From Martinezella rhizogenes (GTDB lineage Bacteria > Pseudomonadota > Alphaproteobacteria > Rhizobiales > Rhizobiaceae): a stretch of 64,000 bases of DNA. Positions 48,056 through 57,502 of the stretch are shown here, piece by piece. The first letter of the stretch is position 1. Each line of letters opens with the position of its first letter. The notes beneath the pieces are model-generated. The model searched no databases, was not told the origin of the DNA, and was given only the letters and a program-made list of their open reading frames with translations. The stretch is from assembly GCA_013322215.1 (NCBI GenBank), contig JAAMEZ010000006.1, positions 124,001 to 188,000 on the forward strand, given 5' to 3'. A program made the translations under genes and the position numbers.

Positions 48056-48392
48056 GGAAACACTGGCGCTCGACCGCATGTTCCAGGCCCTTTCCGACCA
48101 GAGCCGGCGCGGCATGATCGACCGGCTCGGACGCGGACCTGCCTCCGTCACTGAACTGGCACAGCCGCTGGATATGGCGCTGCCGACAGTGATGAAACAT
48201 CTGCAAGTGCTTGAGACGAGCGGACTGGTGCTGTCGGAAAAGGCCGGTCGAGTGCGGACCTATCACTTGCGCAAGGAGGCGCTGGCATCTGTTGAACGAT
48301 GGATTGCCGAACGCAAGGCGTCCTGGAATCAGGCCTTCGACCGCCTGGATCTCTTTCTTGCGGATACATCCACGGAGATGGCAGACGAATGA
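48048..48392 (+). CDS. ArsR-family transcriptional regulator
   Basis: A 114-residue winged-helix regulator of the ArsR group typically paired with SRPBCC proteins. DNA-binding core: RRGMIDRLGRGPASVTELAQ followed by PLDMALPTVMKHLQVLETSGL. It lacks the ELCVCDL metal-binding motif of arsenic sensors. It overlaps the gst end by eight bases and the SRPBCC gene by ATGA, so all three are one operon. The two palindromes upstream of gst are its likely target. Confidence 0.92.
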   Translation: MLEETLALDRMFQALSDQSRRGMIDRLGRGPASVTELAQPLDMALPTVMKHLQVLETSGLVLSEKAGRVRTYHLRKEALASVERWIAERKASWNQAFDRLDLFLADTSTEMADE

Positions 48393-48865
48393 GCAAACGA
48401 TCGACAGACCATACGACCATCACCATAGAGCGCCATTTCAAGGCACCACTATCGAAAGTCTTCAACGCCTGGGCAATCCCCGAGCAGAAGCGGCAATGGT
48501 TTGCCTGTCATGAAGGCTGGAAGCCGCTGGAATTCCAGCTCGATTTCCGCACCGGCGGCAGCGAGAGCAATCGCGTCGCCTCGGCGGATGGCGTCGTGCA
48601 TGCCTATCAGGCGCGCTATATCGACGTCATCCAGAACGAGCGCTTCATCTATGCCTTCGACATGATGCTCGACGACCTCAGAATTTCCGTCTCGCTGGCA
48701 ACGGTCAACTTCGCCTCCGAGCCCGGCGGCACGAAGATGACCTTCGTCGAACAGGTCGTCTTTCTTGACGGCTACAGCGATAACGGCTCGCGCCTCATGG
48801 GCACGGAAATCGGCTTCGACAATCTCCGACTTTTCGTCGAGGCCGACGATGCGAGAGTGAATTAG
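48389..48865 (+). CDS. SRPBCC (AHSA1-like/START) domain protein
   Basis: A 158-residue ligand-binding fold of the Aha1/SRPBCC type: [20 protein letters not shown] and [19 protein letters not shown], with [18 protein letters not shown] at the C-terminal half. ArsR-SRPBCC pairs are common; the SRPBCC protein probably binds a hydrophobic small molecule, but the ligand is not known. Its ATG overlaps the arsR stop. Its end overlaps the convergent ssuB stop by four bases. Confidence 0.9.
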   Translation: MSKRSTDHTTITIERHFKAPLSKVFNAWAIPEQKRQWFACHEGWKPLEFQLDFRTGGSESNRVASADGVVHAYQARYIDVIQNERFIYAFDMMLDDLRISVSLATVNFASEPGGTKMTFVEQVVFLDGYSDNGSRLMGTEIGFDNLRLFVEADDARVN

Positions 48866-49662
48866 CCCCGCGCATCGCCGAGGATGGCCGCGAGCAGCTG
48901 CCCTTCAAGCTCCGCCAAGGCCGGGTTGCCGTGGCGGCGTGGATGCGGATGGGGAATGTCAAGATCGAGCACGATCCGGCCCTCATCCAGCACCACGACG
49001 CGATCGGCCAGATGCACGGCCTCGCTGACGTCGTGCGTCACAAGCACGGCGGTAAAACCGAGTTCGCGCCAGACGCGGTTCAGCAATTCCTGCATGCTGA
49101 TGCGGGTCAGGGCATCCAGCGCACCGAGCGGCTCATCAAGTGCGAGGATACCGGGCCTGCTGACGAGCGCTCGGGCAAGCGCCACGCGCTGCTTCTGGCC
49201 GCCGGAAAGACTGGAGGGCCATTCACCGGCTTTCTCGGCCAGCTGCACCTCGGAAAGAACGGAAGCCGTTTCCTTACGCGAGATATCCTGTGGTACGCCC
49301 TCGCCCAGCCCGACCGCGACATTGTCGGCGACGGAAAACCAGGGCAACAGGCGCGGCTCCTGAAAGACGATGCGCGTATTCGGCTGCGCGTCGCTGCCAT
49401 CGGCCGCCTCGAACCGAAGATGACCTGTACTCGGCTCTTCCAGCCCCATCAGGATACGCAGCAGCGTGCTCTTGCCGCAACCGCTCTTGCCGATGACGGC
49501 GACGAACTGGCCGGCGGGAATATCGAGATCGATACCGCGCAGGACACGGTTGTTGCCGAAACTCTTCTCCAGTCCCTTGATATGGATGGCTGCAGCACCC
49601 GCAACCTGCGAAGCAGCGTTCTCGGCTTTGGACCGTGGGCGTTCGAGTGTATTGACGCTCAT
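48862..49662 (-). CDS. ssuB: Aliphatic sulfonate ABC transporter ATP-binding protein
   Basis: A 266-residue ATPase energising sulfonate uptake. Walker [10 protein letters not shown] is near 58-66, the Q-loop is [10 protein letters not shown], the signature [15 protein letters not shown] and Walker [14 protein letters not shown], with the switch His in VTHDVSEA. It is the last gene of the ssuD-ssuC-ssuB unit, ten bases after ssuC. The start at 49660-49662 is chosen; a longer frame extends into ssuC. Confidence 0.92.
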   Translation of the reverse strand: MSVNTLERPRSKAENAASQVAGAAAIHIKGLEKSFGNNRVLRGIDLDIPAGQFVAVIGKSGCGKSTLLRILMGLEEPSTGHLRFEAADGSDAQPNTRIVFQEPRLLPWFSVADNVAVGLGEGVPQDISRKETASVLSEVQLAEKAGEWPSSLSGGQKQRVALARALVSRPGILALDEPLGALDALTRISMQELLNRVWRELGFTAVLVTHDVSEAVHLADRVVVLDEGRIVLDLDIPHPHPRRHGNPALAELEGQLLAAILGDARG

Positions 49663-49672
49663 GGCAGGCTCC

Positions 49673-50509
49673 TCAATTCTGATAGGCCGGGTTCCAGCGC
49701 AAGGCTCTGCGCTCGATCGCCCGTGCAACGACATCGGCGAGCTTGCCGAGGATGGCGTAGATGACCAGCGTCAGGACGACGACATCGGTCATGCCGAATT
49801 CGCGGGCATTGTTGGCCATATAGCCGATGCCTGACGATGCCGCGATCGATTCTGCGACGATCAGCGTCAGCCACATGATGCCGAGGGCGAAGCGCAGGCC
49901 GACGAGGATGGACGGAAGCGCGCCCGGAAAGATGACCTTCCGGAACAGCGTCCAGTTGCTCATGCCATAGACCCGCCCCATCTCGATCAGCCCGCGATCG
50001 ACATTGCGCACGCCGTGATAGGTGTTGAGATAGATCGGGAAAAGCACGCCGAGTGCCGTCAGGAACAGCTTCGATTCCTCGCCGATCCCGAACCAGAGAA
50101 TGACGAGCGGCACCATGGCAAGATGCGGAATGGTGCGCAGCATCTGCAGCGTCGTGTCGGTCAGCTGCTCCGAAAGCCTGGACACACCGTTGGCGATGCC
50201 CAGGAGAAAGCCGATCGAGCCGCCGACCAGCAGGCCGGCAAAAGCGCGGCCGGCGCTGACGAGGATATTGTTCGGCAGCTGGCCGGAGATCGTGGTCTGC
50301 CAGAAGGCGACCACGACTGCCGCCGGCGACGGCATGATGCGGGTGGAGATCCAGCCGAACGACGAGCCGAGCTGCCATGCCGCAATGACGACGACAGGCA
50401 GCAGGAAGGGCAGAAATCTCTGAAGCGAGATGGCCTGCCGTGCTGCCTTGGCTGGACGCGTGCGGCGTTCCGAGCCTACGCGGACGAAGGATGTGTCGAA
50501 TGCCGACAT
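49673..50509 (-). CDS. ssuC: Aliphatic sulfonate ABC transporter permease
   Basis: A 278-residue inner-membrane permease with about six helices. The family motif is [20 protein letters not shown] followed by [19 protein letters not shown], the EAA loop of the taurine/sulfonate/nitrate group. It starts 24 bases after ssuD and reads into ssuB, supplying the membrane channel of SsuABC. Confidence 0.93.
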   Translation of the reverse strand: MSAFDTSFVRVGSERRTRPAKAARQAISLQRFLPFLLPVVVIAAWQLGSSFGWISTRIMPSPAAVVVAFWQTTISGQLPNNILVSAGRAFAGLLVGGSIGFLLGIANGVSRLSEQLTDTTLQMLRTIPHLAMVPLVILWFGIGEESKLFLTALGVLFPIYLNTYHGVRNVDRGLIEMGRVYGMSNWTLFRKVIFPGALPSILVGLRFALGIMWLTLIVAESIAASSGIGYMANNAREFGMTDVVVLTLVIYAILGKLADVVARAIERRALRWNPAYQN

Positions 50510-50533
50510 GAGAATCTCCCTTCCGAGGTGGCG

Positions 50534-51709
50534 TTAAGAGCCGGAAACGACCTTCAGATTGCCGCCGTGGCTGCCGCCGGCGAAGATCTGCTTGGCGCCG
50601 AACTCGTTGCGGAACCCGGCGCGCTGCTCGTCACGCTTCAATCCCAGTTCGGGGAACAGAAGCTCTGCCACACGATAGGCTTCTTCCAGATGCGGATAGC
50701 CGGAGCCGATGACAGTTTCGATGCCAAGCTCCTGATATTCGCGCAGCCTTGCGGCCACCGTCTTGGGAGAACCGACCAGAGCCGTACCGGCACCAGCACG
50801 GACCAGCCCGACGCCGGCCCAGAGGTTCGGCGACACTTCCAGCTTGTCGCGCCGGCCGCCATGCAGCGCCGCCATGCGCTTCTGCCCGACCGAATCGGAC
50901 TGTTTGACGAACTGTTCCTGCGCCTCGCGGATCGTCTCGTCATCGAGCTTGGAAATCAGCTTGTCGGCCGCTGCCCATGCCTCCTCATCCGTCTCGCGGA
51001 CAATGAAATGCAGGCGGATTCCGAAGCTGACCTCGCGGCCGCGCTTGGCCGCCGCCGCCCGCACCTTTGCAATTTTCTCAGCCACCTGCGCCGGCGGCTC
51101 GCCCCACGTCAGATATTTGTCGACGCGGCCGACTGAAAACTCGATGCCGGCATCGGAGGAGCCGCCAAAATAAAGCGGCGGACGCGGCGATTGCACCGGC
51201 GGTAGGCCAAGCCTTGCATTGGTCGCCTTGATATACTTGCCCTCGAAAGTCGACGATCCCGTCTCCAGCAATTCCTCCCAGACATGAAAGAATTCATCGG
51301 CATGGGCATAACGCTCGTCATGCTCGAGATGAATGCCGTCGCCGGCGAGCTCGGCCGGGCTGCCGCCAACGACGATGTTGAGTAGCACGCGGCCATTCGA
51401 GACACGATCGAGCGTGGAGGCAAGACGGGCATAATAGGCCGGCGACGCCGTACCGGGACGGATCGCCACCAGGAACTTCAGCTTCTGCGTATGGGCCGAA
51501 AGTGCGGCCGCCGTCACGAAAGACTCTTCGCAGGAGACACCCGTCGGAAGCAGCACGCCGGTATAACCAAGCCGATCGACCGCCTGCGCGATCTGCTGGA
51601 GATAGCCGATCTCCGGGCCACGATTGAGATCGGTCGTGCCGAGATAGGTGCCGTCACCGGAGGTCGGAATGAACCAAAGGAAATCGATGGGTTTTGCGGT
51701 CGCGGTCAT
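50534..51709 (-). CDS. ssuD: FMNH2-dependent alkanesulfonate monooxygenase
   Basis: A 391-residue bacterial-luciferase-like enzyme that releases sulfite from alkanesulfonates using reduced FMN and oxygen. The N-terminus [17 protein letters not shown] and the stretches [15 protein letters not shown] and [15 protein letters not shown] are close to E. coli SsuD (381 residues). A reductase (SsuE) is not encoded next to it. The start ATG is at 51707-51709. Its own promoter is likely in the 193-bp gap after ssuA, which holds the 14-bp element also found before ssuA. Confidence 0.95.
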   Translation of the reverse strand: MTATAKPIDFLWFIPTSGDGTYLGTTDLNRGPEIGYLQQIAQAVDRLGYTGVLLPTGVSCEESFVTAAALSAHTQKLKFLVAIRPGTASPAYYARLASTLDRVSNGRVLLNIVVGGSPAELAGDGIHLEHDERYAHADEFFHVWEELLETGSSTFEGKYIKATNARLGLPPVQSPRPPLYFGGSSDAGIEFSVGRVDKYLTWGEPPAQVAEKIAKVRAAAAKRGREVSFGIRLHFIVRETDEEAWAAADKLISKLDDETIREAQEQFVKQSDSVGQKRMAALHGGRRDKLEVSPNLWAGVGLVRAGAGTALVGSPKTVAARLREYQELGIETVIGSGYPHLEEAYRVAELLFPELGLKRDEQRAGFRNEFGAKQIFAGGSHGGNLKVVSGS

Positions 51710-51786
51710 GAAGCTTTCCTGCTTTCTGGATGCGCGTGGTCGGGAGCCACTCCCGATGTTCGACCCGGATAGTGACATAGACTATT

Positions 51787-51800
51787 GATTATATCGACAA
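51787..51800 (-). promoter_or_regulatory. Repeated 14-bp element upstream of ssuD
   Basis: GATTATATCGACAA on the plus strand, that is TTGTCGATATAATC reading toward ssuD, 78 bp before its start. It contains a perfect TATAAT. An identical copy lies upstream of ssuA at a nearly identical distance. Confidence 0.6.
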
Positions 51801-51902
51801 TATGGATTTTCTAATCGCCTGTGTTTGACGAAATATTTTTGCCGATAAGGGCCGCGTCCGTAGTGTTTCGGGCGCGGACGATATCTACAGGCTTTGTCAG
51901 CC

Positions 51903-52871
51903 TCAGCTCGCCTTCGGCCGCCAGACAATGTCCGTGACGTTGAGCTTCTTCGGAACGATGCCGAGATTATAGAATTCGTCGGCCAATCCCTGCTGATAGG
52001 CCACCGCCGCGTCGGTGATGGTCGAAACACCGCCGAGATCGGCGCCTGGACGCGTCAGCGTCACCCGCGTCACCTCGGCTGGAACGCCGGTGATTTCGGA
52101 CAAGGCAGTGATCGTACCATCCAAGTTCGATTGCGCCGCCGCTCCCACCTTGGCCAGTTCATCGATGACATCGACGATGACCTGCGGATTGTCCTTGGTA
52201 AAATCGCCGTTCGCCAGGAAATAGCTGAAGGAATCGACGATGCCGCGCGCAGTCGCAAGGATACGCGTATCCGGATCCGCCTCGGCAATGGCAAGATAGG
52301 GGTCCCAGATCGACCAGGCGTCGATCGCGCCTGTCTTGAATGCGGCAGATGCATCCGGTGGGGCGAGATCGAGCGGCTGAATATCGTTGATCGTCAGCCC
52401 GCCCTTGCGCAGCGCCTTGACGGTGACGTTGTGGGCGCTGGAGCCACGCTTGAAGGCAACCTTCTTTCCCTTGAGATCAGCAAGGGTCTGGATCGGCGAA
52501 TCCTTGCGCACGAGAATGGCGGAACTTTCGGGACTGCCGGTATAAAGGCCGACATAGAGCAGATTGCCATTGGCAGCCTGTGCGAAGAGCGGCGGCACGT
52601 CGCCCGTAGCACCGAAATCGAGCGCACCGGCACCGAGAGCTTCGAGCAGCGGCGGACCGGATGTGAATTCCGACCATTCGACCGAAATGCCGCGATCGGA
52701 GAGCCGCTTTTCCAATGCCCCCTTGCGCTTGGCCAATGCCAGGACGCCATTCTTCTGCCAGCCGATCCGAAGCGTCGTCGCAGCTGCCGCCCGCGCCGGC
52801 CGGATGGAAGGCAATGCAAAGGCAGCCGCCGTGGCGCCGAGAAGGCCGAGTGTCTGTCTGCGCGAAATCAT
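51903..52871 (-). CDS. ssuA: Aliphatic sulfonate ABC transporter substrate-binding protein
   Basis: A 322-residue periplasmic binding protein. From the ATG at 52869-52871 (GGGA six bases upstream) it begins MISRRQTLGLLGA, a twin-arginine-type signal ending near ARA at residue 28. The mature domain starts TTLRIGWQKNGVLALAKRKG; GPPLLEALGAGALDFGATGD and LKGKKVAFKRGSSAHN are typical of SsuA. A longer frame includes an ATG six codons upstream. It is the first gene of the cluster, upstream of ssuD. Confidence 0.93.
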   Translation of the reverse strand: MISRRQTLGLLGATAAAFALPSIRPARAAAATTLRIGWQKNGVLALAKRKGALEKRLSDRGISVEWSEFTSGPPLLEALGAGALDFGATGDVPPLFAQAANGNLLYVGLYTGSPESSAILVRKDSPIQTLADLKGKKVAFKRGSSAHNVTVKALRKGGLTINDIQPLDLAPPDASAAFKTGAIDAWSIWDPYLAIAEADPDTRILATARGIVDSFSYFLANGDFTKDNPQVIVDVIDELAKVGAAAQSNLDGTITALSEITGVPAEVTRVTLTRPGADLGGVSTITDAAVAYQQGLADEFYNLGIVPKKLNVTDIVWRPKAS

Positions 52872-52951
52872 CGAAGATCCCTTTTTCATGAGGCCTCGGC
52901 GCTTCCGCCACCATCGGCTCGTTGTCGATGGCTTAAGATCGCAAATCCATA

Positions 52952-52965
52952 GATTATATCGACAA
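52952..52965 (-). promoter_or_regulatory. Repeated 14-bp element upstream of ssuA
   Basis: The same GATTATATCGACAA as at 51787-51800, in the same orientation, 81 bp before the ssuA start. Both copies are flanked by ATCCATA in different orientation. A candidate promoter plus activator site for sulfur-limited expression. Confidence 0.6.
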
Positions 52966-53138
52966 AGGATATTATGAAGATTCGCGCCAACAACGAAATT
53001 CCATTCCCACATTAGCAAAAAACAGAAATCAGATTTCAAATCATATGCCATGGTGACAAGTTGCCCGACAAATCGGTCTTTCGTCCCCCTGGCCTTTCCG
53101 CTAAGCCTTCGAAACAAATTCGGTCAGGGAGTCATGAA

Positions 53139-54011
53139 ATGGCAAAGGTCTCGTTCATCGGCATGGGCGTCATGGGTTATCCCATGGCCGGGCATTTGAA
53201 GGTCAAGGGCGGGCATGACGTCACTGTCTATAACCGCACCGTCGCCAAGGCCGAGGCCTGGGCCAGGCAATATGACGGCAAATTCGCCACTACCCCGGCT
53301 GAAGCCGCTGCAGGCGCCGACTTCGTCTTCACCTGCGTCGGCAATGATGACGACCTGCGCTCGGTGACCACGGGCGAGAACGGCGTCCTTTCAACCATGA
53401 AAGCCGGCGCAATACTCATCGACAATACGACCGCAAGCGCCGAAGTCGCCCGCGAACTCTATGCCGCCGCCAAGGAAAAGGGTGTCGACTTCATCGACGC
53501 TCCGGTCTCCGGCGGACAGGCAGGTGCCGAAAATGGCGTACTGACCGTCATGTGCGGCGGCGATGAAGCCGTGTTCGAGAAGGCCCGCCCCGTGATCGAC
53601 GCCTATGCCCGCATGGTCGGCCTGATGGGATCGGTCGGCGCCGGTCAGCTGACCAAGATGATCAACCAGATCTGCATCGCCGGTATCGTCCAGGGCCTGG
53701 CCGAAGGCATTCACTTCGGTAAGCAGGCCGGCCTCGATATCGAAAAGGTCGTTGAGGTCATTTCCAAGGGGGCTGCCGGCTCCTGGCAGATGGAAAACCG
53801 CCACAAGACAATGAATTCAGGCAAATATGATTTCGGCTTCGCGGTCGACTGGATGCGCAAGGATCTCGGCATCGTGCTGGAGGAAGCCCGCCGCAACCAG
53901 GCCAAGCTGCCGCTCACGGCGCTTGTCGACCAGTTCTACGGCGATGTCCAGGCGATGGGAGGCAACCGTTGGGATACCTCCTCGCTGCTCGCACGCCTGG
54001 ACAAGAAGTAA
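53139..54011 (+). CDS. NAD(P)-dependent beta-hydroxyacid dehydrogenase (3-hydroxyisobutyrate dehydrogenase family)
   Basis: A 290-residue oxidoreductase. The Rossmann motif VSFIGMGVMGYPMAGHL is at the N-terminus; the substrate-binding DAPVSGGQAGAENG near 122-135, the catalytic Lys in GQLTKMINQI and the later KDLGIVLEEAR support the family. Members act on 3-hydroxyisobutyrate, tartronate semialdehyde or succinic semialdehyde; I cannot choose. The start at 53139 has GGGAG upstream; a longer frame begins at 53061. It is divergent from ssuA. Confidence 0.9.
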   Translation: MAKVSFIGMGVMGYPMAGHLKVKGGHDVTVYNRTVAKAEAWARQYDGKFATTPAEAAAGADFVFTCVGNDDDLRSVTTGENGVLSTMKAGAILIDNTTASAEVARELYAAAKEKGVDFIDAPVSGGQAGAENGVLTVMCGGDEAVFEKARPVIDAYARMVGLMGSVGAGQLTKMINQICIAGIVQGLAEGIHFGKQAGLDIEKVVEVISKGAAGSWQMENRHKTMNSGKYDFGFAVDWMRKDLGIVLEEARRNQAKLPLTALVDQFYGDVQAMGGNRWDTSSLLARLDKK

Positions 54012-54068
54012 CAGCCGCAAATCGGCGGCATCTGCTGAGCGCCCCTTTAACGCGGCGCTCAGTTCATA

Positions 54069-54557
54069 TCAGTCCTCATTGGACTTGGCATTTTCCAGCA
54101 ACATGTAATCGAGCGGCAGTTCCGTCGAATACTTGATCTGCTCCATCGCAAAAGCCGAAGAGACGTCGCGGATTTCGATCTTGGCGATCATGCGCTTGTA
54201 GAAGGCGTCGTAAGCCGCGATGTCCGGAACGACGACACGCAGCAGATAGTCGACGTCACCGCTCATGCGATAGAATTCGACCACTTCCGGAAAGTCGGCG
54301 ATCACTTCCGAAAAACGCTTCAGCCATTCGATGGAGTGGCTGTTGGTGCGGATCGAAACGAAAACCGTAACCTTGGTGTTGACCTTTTCAGGGTCGAGCA
54401 GCGCCACGCGGCGGCGAATGACACCGTCTTCTTCCATCTTCTGGATGCGGCGCCAGCATGGCGTCGTCGACAGCCCAACCTTCTTGGCGAGGTCGGCCAC
54501 GGCCAGAGTGGAATCCTCCTGCAGCAGGCGCAGGATTTTGCGGTCTAGACGGTCCAT
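54069..54557 (-). CDS. Lrp/AsnC-family transcriptional regulator
   Basis: A 162-residue regulator. The N-terminal helix-turn-helix is LDRKILRLLQEDSTLAVADL followed by AKKVGLSTTPCWRRIQKMEE; the C-terminal RAM domain binds amino acids (VVEFYRMSGDVDYLLRVVVPD). It is monocistronic and converges with the dehydrogenase gene. The target is unknown. Confidence 0.93.
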   Translation of the reverse strand: MDRLDRKILRLLQEDSTLAVADLAKKVGLSTTPCWRRIQKMEEDGVIRRRVALLDPEKVNTKVTVFVSIRTNSHSIEWLKRFSEVIADFPEVVEFYRMSGDVDYLLRVVVPDIAAYDAFYKRMIAKIEIRDVSSAFAMEQIKYSTELPLDYMLLENAKSNED

Positions 54558-54623
54558 TAAAGCATCCCTTCGAATTATATTCTCTCTATAGCCTATTTTA
54601 AGCGAGAGAAAAGAAACTTTTTC

Positions 54624-55256
54624 TCAAGGAAGCAGGCTTTTCACACGTTGTTGTAATACGGGAAGCAATTCGGCTTCGAACCATGGGTTACGTTTCAACC
54701 AGCCGCTATTGCGCCAACTCGGATGCGGCAACGGCAGGACCGCCGGCGACCGATTGGTCAGAAGATAGCGCCGCCACTCCGCCACCGTCTCCGTCATCGA
54801 CCCCATGCGCTGCGCGCCGAGATGCCACGCCTGCGCATATTGACCGATCGTCAGGATCAGTTCGATCTGCGGCATCGCATCCATGGCCCTTTGACGCCAC
54901 AATGGCGCGCACTCCCTGCGTGGCGGCAGATCGCTTCCCGCCTTGTCATAGCCTGGAAAGCAAAAGCCCATGCCCATTATGGCGAAATGATCCGGATTAT
55001 AGAAACTCTCGCGATCCACAGCGAGCCACTGGCGCAAACGGTCGCCCGAGGCATCGTTGAAGGGCAGACCGCTCTCGTGAACGCGCAATCCTGGCGCCTG
55101 ACCCGCGATCAGTATCCGTGCGGTCGACGATAGTGTCGCAACCGGACGCGGCTCGTGCGGCAAACGATCCGCCTCGCCTTTGGTCGGCGCATCCCGACAG
55201 AGACGACAGGCCGCAATCGCCGAACGCAGGATCTGCAATTCGCTTTCCTGCTTCAT
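54624..55256 (-). CDS. Uracil-DNA glycosylase family protein with iron-sulfur cysteines
   Basis: A 210-residue protein of the UDG superfamily. Four cysteines (C17, C20, C99, C116) are arranged like the 4Fe-4S ligands of family 4/5 UDGs. The active-site region is GQAPG at 52-56 (GEAPG or GxxPG in relatives), and the C-terminal DNA-binding motif is HPSWRN near 178-183. It would excise uracil or a related damaged base. The E/D catalytic position of family 4 is Q here, so activity is uncertain. Its start overlaps the stop of the nuclease-like gene by ATGA, so the two are translationally coupled. Confidence 0.82.
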   Translation of the reverse strand: MKQESELQILRSAIAACRLCRDAPTKGEADRLPHEPRPVATLSSTARILIAGQAPGLRVHESGLPFNDASGDRLRQWLAVDRESFYNPDHFAIMGMGFCFPGYDKAGSDLPPRRECAPLWRQRAMDAMPQIELILTIGQYAQAWHLGAQRMGSMTETVAEWRRYLLTNRSPAVLPLPHPSWRNSGWLKRNPWFEAELLPVLQQRVKSLLP

Positions 55257-55828
55257 GGGGCACTCCATCCGACGAGCTGACGCAAATAGCTGAACAGTCC
55301 TGCTATCGGATCATTGTCATTGCCACGCGCCATATGTTCCTCGCGCCGATAGTCGCTAGGCCTCTCGAAATCACTGGCCCAAAGCCCGGCTTTCGCCTGC
55401 TGCGCGATGCGTTCCTCGCTCGCATAGGCACCATAGGAAACCGCCATGCCATTGCGCACCATCGCAGCATTGATATCGACATCGCCAGCGACGCATGTCA
55501 CCAGCAGGCGACCATAACGATCCCTCTCCCATCCCCGGCATTCGGGCACCCCGACCTTAATCATTGTGGCAAGCGCCTTGCGTGCTTCTTCACCGCAAGC
55601 CCAATCCGCACCATTGCGCTGGCAACGCTGCTTAAATTCGGGAGCGTCGATACCCTTCAGCCTCAGGCGCTCGCCATTGGCGGAAAGCGTATCGCCGTCG
55701 ATGACATAAAAGCTGCCATTTTGAACGATTTCTGGTCGATTGTTCATCTTCAACGCGAATAATGCAAGAATGGCAAGCAGCGCGAAAGTGGCCACGCCGT
55801 CACGAAGCAGGCGGCCCGACCGCATCAC
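55253..55828 (-). CDS. Thermonuclease-like (SNase) membrane-anchored protein
   Basis: A 191-residue protein. A hydrophobic helix at 12-27 acts as signal anchor or signal peptide; the rest is a staphylococcal nuclease-like OB fold: VIDGDTLSANGERLRLKGID, with the metal- and phosphate-binding D44, D46, R56 and D61, and ERDRYGRLL. Whether it is an active nuclease is not certain; many bacterial SNase-like proteins of this type are unproven. It is the upstream member of a two-gene operon with the UDG-like protein. Confidence 0.85.
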   Translation of the reverse strand: MMRSGRLLRDGVATFALLAILALFALKMNNRPEIVQNGSFYVIDGDTLSANGERLRLKGIDAPEFKQRCQRNGADWACGEEARKALATMIKVGVPECRGWERDRYGRLLVTCVAGDVDINAAMVRNGMAVSYGAYASEERIAQQAKAGLWASDFERPSDYRREEHMARGNDNDPIAGLFSYLRQLVGWSAP

Positions 55829-55951
55829 TTTGTTGCCTCCTTCAAGAACAAATCCTTGGCGAAGATGGCAAACAAATCATTTCGGCGCAGCATCTTCTTA
55901 AGGTTTGGACGCTAGTGTGTAGTCTCAGGCAGGCCAAGTTTCAATGTAACC

Positions 55952-57481
55952 ATGAGCACCGGCGTCAGCACATCGACAGATAAAAACATTGTCGACCGAT
56001 CGCGCAGTCACCGTAACCGGGCTGTGTCGAAGGCCGTGCGGCAAACGCGCGAGCGCCTGCAAAGTGGCCATAGCCGCAATTTCGACCGCGAACTGATGAT
56101 GATGCATATCGACACCTTGCGGCAGAGTGCCGCCGTGGTGCCGATCTTCGTCATCGTCGTTGCCGTTCTCGGCGTCTATCTGACGCGTGATGCGGGCATT
56201 CTCTTCTGGACCATTCCGATCCTGACGGCACATGCGATCAACATGCTGATCGGACGGCGTGCCAAGAAGCAGGAAATGTCAGCCGAAAGCGCCAGAAAAT
56301 GGCGCCAGCGACTATTGCTCGGGCAATTGCTCGTCGGCTTCTGTTGGGCGCTCTTCACCATGCAGAATTGCCCGACCTGCGGCGGCGACAGTTTCGCCTT
56401 CTACAAGGGCACGACGCTGCTCGTGGCAATCTGCATCACGGCGATGTCCAGCTTCATGCTGCCGCGAGCTGTTCCATTTTCCTTCGCACCGGCGACCGTC
56501 GCGCTGGTCGTGACGGCCATCCTGACGCGAAGACCCTCCGATATTGCACTCACCGCCGCCATTTCGGTGGCCGTGATATTCTTCAGCTTCATCACCAATC
56601 GCATGTATCAGTCCAATCTGAAGATCCTCTTCTTCCAATCGGAAAAGGACGATCTGATCGCCGAGCTGGAAGTCGCAAAATCGATGTCGGATGAGGCGCG
56701 CCGGCGTGCCGAGGAGGCAAACCTTGCCAAATCGCGCTTCCTCGCTTCCATGTCACATGAGCTCAGGACGCCGCTGAACGCGATCCTCGGCTTTTCCGAA
56801 GTCATGTCGGCCGAGGTCATGGGGCCGCTCAACAATCCGACCTATCGCGAATACACCACCGATATTCATCGATCGGGCCAGCACCTGCTCAATCTGATCA
56901 ACGAAATCCTCGACCTCTCGCGCATCGAGGCCGGCAAATACGAATTGAACGAGGAAGCGATTTCCCTCCTCGATATTGCCGAGGATTGCATCGGCATGGT
57001 GCAGTTGCGCGCCCGCGCCAAGAACATTTCGATCTCATCGCAATTCGAAGCGCAGCTGCCCTCGGTCTGGGCCGATGAAAAATCGATGCGCCAGGTGATC
57101 CTCAATCTTCTGTCGAATGCGGTGAAATTCACCCCCCAAGGCGGCGAGATCAGCGTCAAGGTCGGCTGGACGGCCGGCGGCGGCGAATATGTGGCGATCA
57201 AGGACAACGGCCCGGGCATTCCCGAGGAAGAGATACCAGTCGTGCTGTCAGCCTTCGGCCAGGGTTCTATCGCCATAAAGAGTGCCGAACAGGGCACCGG
57301 CCTCGGTCTGCCCATCGTGCAGGCCATTCTCGCCAAGCACGACGGTCAGTTCATGCTGAAATCCAAGCTGCGGGAAGGCACCGAAGTCATCGCCATCCTG
57401 CCGGCCAAGCGTGTGCTGCAAAGCCTGCCGGCGGTGGAGGACGCCCCCCTTGTCGAGCGGCGCAAGAAGAGCTTCGCTTAA
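55952..57481 (+). CDS. Membrane-bound sensor histidine kinase
   Basis: A 509-residue kinase. The N-terminal 190 residues contain about six hydrophobic helices with little periplasmic loop, so sensing is probably intramembrane. A coiled coil (AKSMSDEARRRAEEANLAKS) leads to HisKA with the phospho-acceptor H269 in FLASMSHELRTPLNAIL. The ATPase domain shows the N box NLLSNAVKF, G1 IKDNGPGIP and G2 GTGLGLPI. It resembles the PleC/PdhS kinases in the HisKA sequence (MSHELRTPLNAILGFSEVM), but no response regulator is adjacent. The target is unknown. Confidence 0.9.
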   Translation: MSTGVSTSTDKNIVDRSRSHRNRAVSKAVRQTRERLQSGHSRNFDRELMMMHIDTLRQSAAVVPIFVIVVAVLGVYLTRDAGILFWTIPILTAHAINMLIGRRAKKQEMSAESARKWRQRLLLGQLLVGFCWALFTMQNCPTCGGDSFAFYKGTTLLVAICITAMSSFMLPRAVPFSFAPATVALVVTAILTRRPSDIALTAAISVAVIFFSFITNRMYQSNLKILFFQSEKDDLIAELEVAKSMSDEARRRAEEANLAKSRFLASMSHELRTPLNAILGFSEVMSAEVMGPLNNPTYREYTTDIHRSGQHLLNLINEILDLSRIEAGKYELNEEAISLLDIAEDCIGMVQLRARAKNISISSQFEAQLPSVWADEKSMRQVILNLLSNAVKFTPQGGEISVKVGWTAGGGEYVAIKDNGPGIPEEEIPVVLSAFGQGSIAIKSAEQGTGLGLPIVQAILAKHDGQFMLKSKLREGTEVIAILPAKRVLQSLPAVEDAPLVERRKKSFA

Positions 57482-57502
57482 ACGAAGCTCAGGTGCTGGT
57501 CT

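Noticed and set aside
54606..54625. AT-rich hairpin GAGAAAA / TTTTCTC as a terminator of the UDG gene
   Set aside because: The stem is weak, AT-rich and overlaps the stop codon, so function is doubtful.
55952..57481. Histidine kinase as a PleC/DivJ-type cell-cycle kinase
   Set aside because: Resemblance is limited to the HisKA region common to the group; the sensor part differs and there is no partner regulator nearby.
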